DNA of 10,806 bases from Candidatus Methanocomedens sp. (lineage in GTDB: Archaea > Halobacteriota > Methanosarcinia > Methanosarcinales > Methanocomedenaceae): assembly GCA_009649835.1 (NCBI GenBank), contig PYCK01000103.1:1-10806 (forward strand), given 5' to 3'. The notes beneath the pieces are model-generated. The model searched no databases. It saw only the letters and a list, made by a program, of their open reading frames with translations, and was not told where the DNA came from. Below, piece by piece: positions 1 through 6,161 of the stretch. The position numbers and the translations under genes were made by a program. Every line of letters begins with the position of its first letter. Positions within the stretch are counted from its first letter, which is position 1.

Positions 1-196
1 ACTTCAGAAGCCTCGCATGTGGTGAAGATGCGCCCGAGGTTAACATGGCATGGCGGGGATGAGCCAAGCTCACTGGGACATAATGGTTAAAGGTAAAATG
101 ATAAGGATACAGAAGGATACAGGATTTGGCGATGAAGAATAGAGGGATAGGCGATTGAGGTCATGATATGCTCAGTTGATATGGGAAGTTATCAAC
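1..196. other. Left-edge stretch without a recognised gene
   Basis: No reading frame here resembles a family I know. One plus frame runs open from the window edge to a TAA at 88-90 and could be the last 29 codons of a gene that starts outside the window. A second frame is open to about position 60. Neither shows a diagnostic motif, so I do not call a gene. The only visible structure is a perfect tandem 10-bp repeat at 103-122. The stretch lies downstream of the minus-strand DUF2283 gene, and I see no hairpin with a T-tract that would end that transcript. Confidence 0.4.
103..122. repeat. Two tandem copies of a 10-bp repeat
   Basis: AAGGATACAG occurs twice back to back at 103-112 and 113-122. 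Two copies can arise by chance or by replication slippage. No function is implied. Confidence 0.6.
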
Positions 197-409
197 TTAT
201 GCAGTTACTTTACTTCCTTTGATCTCATACATGAAAGATTGCGGTTCAGATATATTTTCAGATGCATCAAGCATCTCAATAGACACAATCTTATTATCTT
301 TCCCATAATCGATTATTACTCCCTCACTGATCTCGTCACTTTCTTCAATAGACATTTCCCTGAGTATCAAGGTCAGAATATCAGTATCCAGGTCGTAGAT
401 TACTTTCAT
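197..409 (-). CDS. DUF2283 family small protein
   Basis: This 70-residue protein has the pattern of the DUF2283 family: an N-terminal strand MKVIYDLDTDIL, then EGVIIDYGKDNKIVSIEMLD around residues 29-48. The family's biochemical role is not known to me. Members are small soluble proteins, often found beside a DUF4258 gene in pairs that look like toxin-antitoxin modules (family knowledge). No DUF4258 partner is visible here, so this copy appears to be an orphan. The ATG at 407-409 is supported by a good Shine-Dalgarno match, GGTGAT at 415-420 on the minus strand, five bases before the start. The gene lies 68 bp downstream of lysS on the same strand, with no terminator seen between them, so read-through from lysS is possible. 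It ends with TAA. Confidence 0.75.
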   Translation of the reverse strand: MKVIYDLDTDILTLILREMSIEESDEISEGVIIDYGKDNKIVSIEMLDASENISEPQSFMYEIKGSKVTA

Positions 410-477
410 AGACCATCACCTTTCCAATTCTAATGTGTCTTGATAGAATACTATTAACTTTTCTTTCCATCATCGCA

Positions 478-1986
478 TTATTCCGATGCCGCCCTGAACC
501 TCTCAACCACAAAGTCCCTGTCCATGGATACCAGGAAGTACCCCAACCTTGGGCCGCTCTTGGTACCAAGCAGGGCCTGGTAGATGGTCTGGAACAGTTT
601 CTTCGGGTTTAAGTCCAATTCCCTTGCAAGATCATATATCCCATCGTGGATAGCCTGCCCATCCTCGTATCCGGGCATGCGTTCTGACAATATTTTCATG
701 ACCTGCCTTTGCTGGGCATTGAAATTCCTGACTTCCGGCGGCAGGGTCTTTTGTATACTGAACTTCACCATAGGAGGAGCAAAGGATTCCAGCCATTTAT
801 CGGCATTACCGGCCCGCTGCCGTACCTTCTCCACATCGGTTACATCATACCCGCCCCGCTCCAGTACAGTCAGGAGATAATCGAAACTGTGGTCAGCGAT
901 CTGGATCGCAGTGACCATATGCCTGAAAGGAATCTTTGCAGCCCCGTCCCCGCCGGCCTGGGACAACTGGTAAGCCCTCATATCCAGGCTCTCATCAAGG
1001 TTGTCGTATTCATCAATAAGGTTCAACAACGGCAGCCCGGGGTCGAACTCGATGTGCTTTTCAGGCTTGCTCCTGATGATTAGGTACCTCAACACCTCAG
1101 GAGGTAAGATTTCCAGCATATCGCTGATGGATACCGTAACCCCTGTGGAAGATGACATGGCACCCTTGCCCTTTAGCATTATCCATTCATAGACAATGGG
1201 GTGGGGTGCAGGGTAATCGTAAACTTCGGCTGATATCCGCTTCCCTGTATCGTATGAGCCCCCGGCAGAAGCATGGTCCTTACCGAACGGTTCGATGGTA
1301 ACACCCAGGATGGGCCACCGTGCCGGCCAGTCCACCCTCCAGGTGAGCTTGCCGCCGCCTAGCATGGATACAGTGCCGGTCGAGCCGCATGAACAGGAAT
1401 AGTCCACGGTTTCGGCATCAGGGTCAAAGCCTGTGACCTTTGTAGTGGTCAGCCTGCCGCAGTCGTTGCAGATGGGGTTGAACGGGTTCCAGTCAGGTTC
1501 AAGGGTGCGGCTCGATACCTCTTCGAGAATTCGGGCGATCTCATCCCTCTTTACCAATGCTGTCTTGATAGCGTCCACAAATGCCCCTTCCTTGTAGAGC
1601 TTATCAGCATGGTGGATCACGGGATGGATGTCCAGTTTATCCATGGAATCAATAAATGGTTCAAGGAAGTGTTCGGCATAGCTGGTGTGGTCGGTGCAGG
1701 GGCAGGGTATTTCGGACAGGGGTTTGCCTACATGCTCTTTATAACTGTCATCAAGGAACGGATAGACCTTACGCAGCGGGTCATACGTATCAGCGATATA
1801 TATCAGGGTGGCGTCGCCCCCTGCATCCCGCAAAGCGCGGTAGACCGCATCGGCTGTCAGTACTTCACGCATGTTGCCTATATGGATATTGCCCGAAGGT
1901 GTTATGCCCGAAGCAACGATATGCCTGCTGCTCTTTTCAAGTGCTTCTTTTGCTACTACATCTGCCCAGTGTATAGTTTCTGCCAT
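478..1986 (-). CDS. lysS: Lysyl-tRNA synthetase, class I
   Basis: This enzyme charges tRNA-Lys with lysine using ATP in the cytoplasm. It is the class I form (LysRS1), typical of euryarchaea and unrelated in fold to the class II enzyme of most bacteria. The Rossmann catalytic domain carries the HIGH-type signature as HIGN at residues 35-38, after the strand HIVASGITPSG. The second class I loop (KMSKS position) appears as AMSSS at 276-280. FGKDHASAGGSYDTGKR at 234-250 is characteristic of LysRS1. Cys173/Cys176 and Cys198/Cys200 form a likely zinc knuckle. The C-terminal half is helical, as expected for the anticodon-binding region. The length of 502 residues is close to the usual size, about 500-530. 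The ATG start has a short Shine-Dalgarno match (GTGAG, five bases upstream) and a TATA-like box about 40 bp upstream. The Ala at the first KMSKS position is not alarming, because this loop varies in the family. It ends with TAA. Confidence 0.96.
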   Translation of the reverse strand: MAETIHWADVVAKEALEKSSRHIVASGITPSGNIHIGNMREVLTADAVYRALRDAGGDATLIYIADTYDPLRKVYPFLDDSYKEHVGKPLSEIPCPCTDHTSYAEHFLEPFIDSMDKLDIHPVIHHADKLYKEGAFVDAIKTALVKRDEIARILEEVSSRTLEPDWNPFNPICNDCGRLTTTKVTGFDPDAETVDYSCSCGSTGTVSMLGGGKLTWRVDWPARWPILGVTIEPFGKDHASAGGSYDTGKRISAEVYDYPAPHPIVYEWIMLKGKGAMSSSTGVTVSISDMLEILPPEVLRYLIIRSKPEKHIEFDPGLPLLNLIDEYDNLDESLDMRAYQLSQAGGDGAAKIPFRHMVTAIQIADHSFDYLLTVLERGGYDVTDVEKVRQRAGNADKWLESFAPPMVKFSIQKTLPPEVRNFNAQQRQVMKILSERMPGYEDGQAIHDGIYDLARELDLNPKKLFQTIYQALLGTKSGPRLGYFLVSMDRDFVVERFRAASE

Positions 1987-2024
1987 GACGTCTCACTTCG
2001 AGATGTTGGTAGATGCATTAAACG

Positions 2025-2032
2025 ATATTAAA
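2025..2032 (-). promoter_or_regulatory. Candidate TATA box for lysS
   Basis: On the minus strand this reads TTTAATAT, 38 bp upstream of the lysS ATG. An archaeal start site about 25 bp downstream would give a leader of roughly 15 nt containing the Shine-Dalgarno match. Assignment is by position and composition only. Confidence 0.45.
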
Positions 2033-2123
2033 TGTTTAGTATCCGGGCAGTAGCGGTATGCTGTAAGTCAGGCAATGCTTACGGCACACACCAAGTTATT
2101 CTAAGATGCGTGCATCCCGTAAT

Positions 2124-2133
2124 ATTCATATAG
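2124..2133 (+). promoter_or_regulatory. Candidate TATA box for the thermosome gene
   Basis: ATTCATATAG lies about 67 bp upstream of the thermosome ATG. Transcription starting about 25 bp further on would leave a leader of about 40 nt. A short dyad, GATGC-GT-GCATC (2105-2116), sits just upstream. Heat-responsive control is common for thermosome genes, but nothing here proves it. Confidence 0.4.
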
Positions 2134-2182
2134 AAGTACAAACATGTAAAACAAACTTGTATTAACAATAATCATTAGCAAC

Positions 2183-2188
2183 AGGAGG
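2183..2188 (+). promoter_or_regulatory. Strong ribosome binding site of the thermosome gene
   Basis: A full AGGAGG lies 11 bases before the ATG at 2200. It is the strongest Shine-Dalgarno sequence in the window, which fits a highly expressed chaperonin. Confidence 0.75.
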
Positions 2189-2199
2189 AACAGATTTTC

Positions 2200-3867
2200 A
2201 TGGCAGCACAATTAGGAGGACAGCCGGTATTTATCCTTCGCCCGGGGACAGAACGTTCGCGGGGTAAGGAAGCACAGAACAGTAATATCATGGCGGCCAG
2301 GGCAGTAGCCAATGCCGTTCGTACCACACTTGGTCCTAAAGGCATGGATAAGATGATGGTGGATTCAATGGGCGACATTGTAATTACCAATGACGGTGCC
2401 CAGATTCTACGGGAAATGGATATAGAACATCCCGCAGCCAAGATGCTGGTAGAAGTGGCCAAGACCCAGGACGATGAAGTAGGCGACGGCACCACTACAG
2501 CGGCAGTATTGGCAGGTGAACTGCTGAAAAAGGCAGAGGAACTGCTCGACCAGGAGGTTCATCCCACTATCATCGCAGCAGGGTACAGAATGGCCTCAGA
2601 TAAGGCAAAAAAGATCCTGGAAGGAATGGTCAGGGAAGTATCGGAAGATGATGAAGCACTCCTGTTAAAGATAGCAGGGACTGCCATCACTGGTAAGGGT
2701 GCAGAGAACGCAAAGGATAAACTTGCCAACCTGGCAGTTGTTGCAGTGCGCTCTGTGGTCGAGACAACAGATGGTAAAAAGAGTGTAGACCGGGAAGACA
2801 TCAAACTTGAAACGAAGACCGGTGCCAGTGTAGAGGAATCGGAACTTATCGAGGGCATGATGGTGAACAAGAGCAGGGTACATGAGAATATGCCCAAGCG
2901 TATCGAAAATGCCAGGATACTGCTGCTCAATGCACAGGTGGAGATCCATAAGACCGAAATGGATGCAGAGATCAACATCACATCCCCTGACCAGCTGCAG
3001 TTGTTCCTTGACCAGGAAGAGAAAATGCTGAAGGATATGGTGGACAAGATTGTAAAAAGCGGTGCAAATGTCCTGTTCTGCCAGAAGGGTATTGATGATA
3101 TAGCACAGCATTACCTGGCAAAGGAAGGGATATTTGGCATCCGAAGGTTCCTGAAAAGCGACTTTGAGAAAATGGCACGGGCAACCGGTGCCACCATTGT
3201 CAATAATATTAACGAGATATCCGAGTCCGACCTGGGATTTGCCGGCCTGGTAGAGGAACGCAAAATGGGCGGCGAGGATACTACATTTGTCACCAAGTGC
3301 AAGAACCCAAAGGCAGTATCAGTGATCCTGAGGGGCAGTACCGAGCATGTTGTGAACAATGTGGAAACTGCCTTCGAAGACGCCACCAGGGTAGTTGGAG
3401 TGGTCATAGAGGACGGTAAACTGGTAGCTGGCGGCGGTTCACCTGAAGTGGAACTGGCGCTGAGGTTAAAGGAATACGCAGCCACGCTCAAGGGCAGGGA
3501 GCAGCTTGCAGTGACCGCCTTTGCTGAAGCACTTGAAGTAATCCCGCGCACACTTGCCGAGAACGGCGGCCTGGACCCCATCGACAAACTGGTGGAACTG
3601 CGTAGCCAGCATGAGAAGGGTGTGAAGACTGCCGGCCTGAATGTGATCACCGGTGAAGTGACAGATATGTGGGAAGAAGGCGTGGTAGAGCCTCTGAGGG
3701 TAAAGACCCAGGCATTGAACTCTGCTACCGAATCCGCTACAATGATCCTCAGGATCGATGATGTCATTGCATCCAGCAGTTCCGGCGGCATGGGCGAGGG
3801 AATGCCGCCAGGTGGAATGCCAGGCGGCATGCCCGGTGGTATGCCTGATATGGATTTTGACATGTAA
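2200..3867 (+). CDS. ths: Thermosome subunit (group II chaperonin)
   Basis: This is a subunit of the archaeal double-ring chaperonin, which encloses and refolds proteins in the cytoplasm using ATP. The whole 555-residue chain matches the family. TLGPKGMDKM is at residues 43-52 and TNDG at 63-66. The nucleotide-binding GDGTT is at 95-99, with Asp96. The likely hydrolytic Asp394 sits in AFEDATRVV, GGGSPE is at 411-416, and ENGGLDPIDKL is at 454-464. The middle third (about 190-380) is the apical substrate-binding and lid domain. The C-terminus (about 529-548) is a run of GGM/PGGM repeats ending in an acidic tail, as in many thermosomes, and it projects into the ring cavity. The start is fixed by AGGAGG 11 bases upstream. 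The gene has its own promoter region shared divergently with lysS, and a terminator just after its TAA. Which paralogue (alpha, beta or gamma) it is cannot be told without comparison. Confidence 0.97.
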   Translation: MAAQLGGQPVFILRPGTERSRGKEAQNSNIMAARAVANAVRTTLGPKGMDKMMVDSMGDIVITNDGAQILREMDIEHPAAKMLVEVAKTQDDEVGDGTTTAAVLAGELLKKAEELLDQEVHPTIIAAGYRMASDKAKKILEGMVREVSEDDEALLLKIAGTAITGKGAENAKDKLANLAVVAVRSVVETTDGKKSVDREDIKLETKTGASVEESELIEGMMVNKSRVHENMPKRIENARILLLNAQVEIHKTEMDAEINITSPDQLQLFLDQEEKMLKDMVDKIVKSGANVLFCQKGIDDIAQHYLAKEGIFGIRRFLKSDFEKMARATGATIVNNINEISESDLGFAGLVEERKMGGEDTTFVTKCKNPKAVSVILRGSTEHVVNNVETAFEDATRVVGVVIEDGKLVAGGGSPEVELALRLKEYAATLKGREQLAVTAFAEALEVIPRTLAENGGLDPIDKLVELRSQHEKGVKTAGLNVITGEVTDMWEEGVVEPLRVKTQALNSATESATMILRIDDVIASSSSGGMGEGMPPGGMPGGMPGGMPDMDFDM

Positions 3868-3874
3868 ATTGCGT

Positions 3875-3907
3875 GCTGTGCCCGCGGGCACAGCCAATAT
3901 CTTTTTT
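3875..3907 (+). terminator. Hairpin and T-tract after the thermosome gene
   Basis: A perfect 20-bp palindrome (GCTGTGCCCG followed by its reverse complement, 3875-3894) begins seven bases after the thermosome stop. In RNA it would form an 8-bp stem closing a CGCG loop. Six consecutive T residues at 3902-3907 and further T-rich sequence follow. Archaeal termination depends mainly on the T-tract, and the hairpin may protect the 3' end. Confidence 0.7.
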
Positions 3908-3986
3908 ATTTATTCTATTACGTTATTCTTAATTACAGGAAAGCTCAACAGGCTACCAGACCATAAAATCCCAAGGGGTAATCCCA

Positions 3987-5153
3987 GTGAACGTGCTTGA
4001 CACATCAAAACACACAAAAGATGAATTGACCGAGATACTGAGAAAGGAACTGGCAGATAACCCTATCTTGTATCTCACCGGCCCGCAGGGCGGCGGCAAG
4101 ACCACCCTCAGTGTCAAAATGGCAGATGAGAACGTTGGTGCCATCTATGAGGGGCGGGCACGTTCTGCCCAGCCTGTAATAATCATCCAAAAGGATGTAA
4201 CAGATAAAATGGAACAGGAGATTGTGGAACGGCGCAAGCTCCCGATCTTTGATGGGGATGACCCCATATATGTGGATGTGAAAATGCTGGATAAGCTCAA
4301 TTACATCATTGAAAATGTCTTCGATGTAATGGAACTGGGTGAAGAGCACTTATTCAATGAGATATCACAGTTGGCAGCCAAAATTGGGGTTAAACCCAAG
4401 CAGATAGAGATCATTGCCGATGAAGATATGCTGGTGAGGCGCAGGCTTCAGCGCCATATGGATGCCAAAGACAGGCTGGAAGAACTGCTGGAAAAGGAAA
4501 AAAAGTATGGTATAAAGTCCAATCTGTTGGGTATCCAGGGTGCTAAGGTCCTGGATATAGTGAACCGGGAAGGGGTTGGAAACTACGATGACAGCCAGTT
4601 CTCAAGGACTGTGGAGGATTTTGACAGGATATTACCCACCAGGGATATGACCCTTGGCCAGTGCCTGCTTAAGGTAGTGGAGATCTCCAATGAGGAGGGA
4701 AAGGAATCCGGTTTTCTGGTCATGCATACTGATGATGGCGAGCAGAAGATCATCAGCGACCTTGTTGTGGGAAAACATGAGAATTCCATGATCGGTGTAA
4801 CATTGCTGGAAATATATGTAGGGTACAGGCAGAGCCGGCATATGTACCAGACCTATAAGAGCAACCTGGAAGGAAAGGTGGAAGTTATACACTCCTTCAC
4901 ACCCGAATTGCAGCTTGAGGTGGGATTCAAGCAACTCGCGAACATGAACCTTGATTACATTTCCGAAGAGGATGACACCGGATTAGTGTCCGTTGCCGAT
5001 AAAGCAGCTGCTGATAGGTTTGGTATTATCGTCAGTGTAGTGGATACTGACGGTAATATAGAATCATCAGAACCAAAGAGGATAGAGGAACTCGAAAGGA
5101 TAATGTTCGAGGCCTACCAGGAATTCAAGGCTGCCCAGGGTTTGAACGTATAG
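3987..5153 (+). CDS. P-loop protein of unknown family
   Basis: I do not recognise this 388-residue protein. It has a clear Walker A motif, GPQGGGKT at residues 32-39, after a hydrophobic strand (PILYLT), so it probably binds ATP or GTP. No convincing Walker B is obvious; PIYVDVKMLD (93-102) and IEIIAD (140-145) are the best acidic-ended strands. Residues 148-174 (MLVRRRLQRHMD, then DRLEELLEKEKKYG) are charged and helical, possibly a coiled coil. The second half is mixed alpha/beta without signal peptide or membrane segment, so it is probably cytoplasmic. The start is GTG at 3987, with AAGGGG at 3973-3978 as the ribosome site; a second in-frame GTG at 3993 is a close alternative. It follows the thermosome terminator by 79 bp and so likely has its own promoter. 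The TAG stop lies inside the 8-bp repeat array that follows. If TAG were read as pyrrolysine, only seven further residues would be added before a TAA at 5175. Confidence 0.85.
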   Translation: MNVLDTSKHTKDELTEILRKELADNPILYLTGPQGGGKTTLSVKMADENVGAIYEGRARSAQPVIIIQKDVTDKMEQEIVERRKLPIFDGDDPIYVDVKMLDKLNYIIENVFDVMELGEEHLFNEISQLAAKIGVKPKQIEIIADEDMLVRRRLQRHMDAKDRLEELLEKEKKYGIKSNLLGIQGAKVLDIVNREGVGNYDDSQFSRTVEDFDRILPTRDMTLGQCLLKVVEISNEEGKESGFLVMHTDDGEQKIISDLVVGKHENSMIGVTLLEIYVGYRQSRHMYQTYKSNLEGKVEVIHSFTPELQLEVGFKQLANMNLDYISEEDDTGLVSVADKAAADRFGIIVSVVDTDGNIESSEPKRIEELERIMFEAYQEFKAAQGLNV

Positions 5154-5210
5154 TGGTATAATGGTATAGCGGTATAATGGTATAGTGGTATAGCGGTATA
5201 ATGGTACAAT
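5148..5210. repeat. Tandem array of eight 8-bp units (GGTATANN)
   Basis: Seven full units and one five-prime-truncated unit run without gaps. The first is GTATAGT (5148-5154). GGTATAAT, GGTATAGC, GGTATAAT, GGTATAGT, GGTATAGC and GGTATAAT follow, and a degenerate GGTACAAT (5203-5210) ends the array. The last two bases follow a partial 24-bp higher-order pattern. The TAG stop of the upstream gene lies in the first unit, and the ATG of the next gene starts in the last unit. Two copies of the mini-frame ATG-GTA-TAG occur (5161-5169 and 5177-5185). Confidence 0.9.
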
Positions 5211-5451
5211 GTTCAAATATGTGGAAAATATTATGGGTTTTTCAAGGGAAGCTTTTGAAGAGGCCTACAACCAGGGATTACAGTCCAATGATAAATCAGT
5301 TGAAATGGATCTGACCAACAGGACATATGAACGGGTAGTGGAACTGGAATCCGGGAATAATAGCATTGAAATGATCATGGTAGGGTTTGAGAAGACTATT
5401 ATTTTGTATGAAGAAGGGATGTACGAAGTTATCCAGATGGAAAAGTCATAA
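5209..5451 (+). CDS. Small unknown protein (80 residues)
   Basis: I do not recognise this protein. It is small, acidic and soluble-looking, with an amphipathic N-terminal helix (SREAFEEAYNQGLQ, residues 12-25). A strand-rich C-terminal half follows (YERVVELES, NSIEMIMVGFEKTIILYEE, YEVIQ). No metal-binding, DNA-binding or membrane motif is visible. The ATG at 5209 is built from the last 8-bp repeat unit and has no good Shine-Dalgarno sequence. An in-frame ATG at 5233 (residue 9) or GTG at 5221 could be the real start. It lies 55 bp after the P-loop gene in the same direction, so the two may be cotranscribed and work together (inference). The coherent alpha/beta pattern and the lack of a better frame favour a real gene, but its small size keeps confidence moderate. 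Confidence 0.6.
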   Translation: MFKYVENIMGFSREAFEEAYNQGLQSNDKSVEMDLTNRTYERVVELESGNNSIEMIMVGFEKTIILYEEGMYEVIQMEKS

Positions 5452-5484
5452 CTGTGAATACCCGGTTCGTCCTGAAGATGCAGG

Positions 5485-5510
5485 AATATCAATATCGATA
5501 AATTGATATT
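5485..5510. promoter_or_regulatory. Perfect inverted repeat, candidate operator
   Basis: AATATCAAT (5485-5493) and its exact reverse complement ATTGATATT (5502-5510) are separated by 8 bp, giving a two-fold site centred at 5497/5498. It sits about 8 bp upstream of a TATA-like box for the helix-turn-helix gene. That position and symmetry suit a dimeric regulator, possibly the product of that gene itself. A weak AT-rich hairpin for the upstream gene is the alternative. Confidence 0.5.
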
Positions 5511-5518
5511 ACCCTGAG

Positions 5519-5541
5519 TTATATAATTTAATAATATAATT
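5519..5541 (+). promoter_or_regulatory. Candidate TATA region for the HTH-CBS/purL unit
   Basis: Two overlapping AT-only candidates are present: TTATATAAT (5519-5527) and AATATAATTT (5532-5541). The first would place the start of transcription near 5550, with a leader of about 20 nt. The second would give an almost leaderless message, which would fit the absence of a Shine-Dalgarno match before the ATG at 5572. Confidence 0.45.
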
Positions 5542-5571
5542 TGATTATCCTTTTCAAAGAAGTGTATAACC

Positions 5572-6132
5572 ATGTTCCTACCTACACCTGGAGATATAAA
5601 GAAGCGCAGGCTCGATCTTAACCTAACCCAGAACGAACTTGCCAGACTTGCAGGTGTGAGCCAGCCCCTTATTGCCAGGATCGAAGCAGGGGATGTGGAT
5701 CCAAGGCTTTCTACATTGACCAAGATATTCGATGCATTTGATGCTACTGAAAAAAAGAGGGTACTGGCAGGGGATATTATGCATTCTCCTGTGATACATA
5801 CACATTCCGATTCGTCTGTGGAAGAGGCTGTAGATATTATGGAAAGTGAAGGTTTCTCCCAGGTGCCTGTTATCGAGAACGGTGTACCTGTGGGCAGCAT
5901 CTCTTCTGATACGGTTGTCCATTACATGACCGAAAGCGATACTGATAAACTATCCAATATGCAGGTCAGTGATATTATGGGCAGTTCTTTTTCCACTGTC
6001 TCAAAGGACACGGTAGTCAGTACCATCTCACACCTGCTTGAACAGAGTCCGGCTGTGCTGGTGATGGAAAGGGGCAAGGTAGTGGGTGTGGTTACCCAGC
6101 ACGATGTTATGAAACTGGTGCATAAGAAATAA
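5572..6132 (+). CDS. XRE-type helix-turn-helix regulator with two CBS domains
   Basis: This 186-residue protein joins a DNA-binding domain to a ligand-sensing pair. Residues 8-56 form an XRE/HTH_3 domain, with the helix-turn-helix at LTQNELARLAGVS plus QPLIARIEAG (18-40). CBS domain 1 covers about 66-120, starting AGDIMHSPVI and containing FSQVPVIENGVPVGSIS. CBS domain 2 covers about 131-184, starting VSDIMGSSFSTVS and ending VVGVVTQHDVMKLV. Paired CBS domains usually bind adenine nucleotides such as AMP, ATP or SAM (family knowledge). The architecture is common in archaea, mostly without an assigned target. It ends 29 bp before purL, with no terminator between them, so the two are probably cotranscribed. 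A perfect inverted repeat upstream is a candidate autoregulatory site. Control of purine genes in response to adenylates is my inference. It has no clear Shine-Dalgarno sequence. Confidence 0.92.
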   Translation: MFLPTPGDIKKRRLDLNLTQNELARLAGVSQPLIARIEAGDVDPRLSTLTKIFDAFDATEKKRVLAGDIMHSPVIHTHSDSSVEEAVDIMESEGFSQVPVIENGVPVGSISSDTVVHYMTESDTDKLSNMQVSDIMGSSFSTVSKDTVVSTISHLLEQSPAVLVMERGKVVGVVTQHDVMKLVHKK

Positions 6133-6161
6133 CAATTTAACACGAACAAGAGAGACCTGAA

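Noticed and set aside
1..90. Frame open from the left edge to TAA, considered as the end of a transposase or intron-encoded protein
   Set aside because: Only 29 codons are visible, with no diagnostic residue, and another frame is similarly open. No assignment can be supported.
169..190. Bases resembling a tRNA D-arm (GCTCAGTTGATATGGG)
   Set aside because: No matching acceptor stem, anticodon arm or TTCGA-type T-loop follows, so it is not a tRNA.
3111..3863. Long open frame on the minus strand opposite the thermosome gene (250 codons)
   Set aside because: It is the antisense shadow of a highly conserved chaperonin. Its start is simply the GGM tail read backwards as Pro/Gly-rich sequence, and it resembles no family.
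5151..5177. In-frame TAG of the P-loop gene read as pyrrolysine
   Set aside because: Read-through would add only seven residues of repeat-encoded sequence before TAA, with no conserved domain beyond. An ordinary stop is simpler.
5148..5210. Possible CRISPR-like array
   Set aside because: The units are 8 bp with no spacers between them, so this is a simple tandem repeat.
5265..5900. Minus-strand frame of 211 codons across the HTH-CBS gene and its promoter
   Set aside because: It spans a non-coding AT-rich stretch and runs antisense to a well-supported two-CBS regulator, with no recognisable domain.
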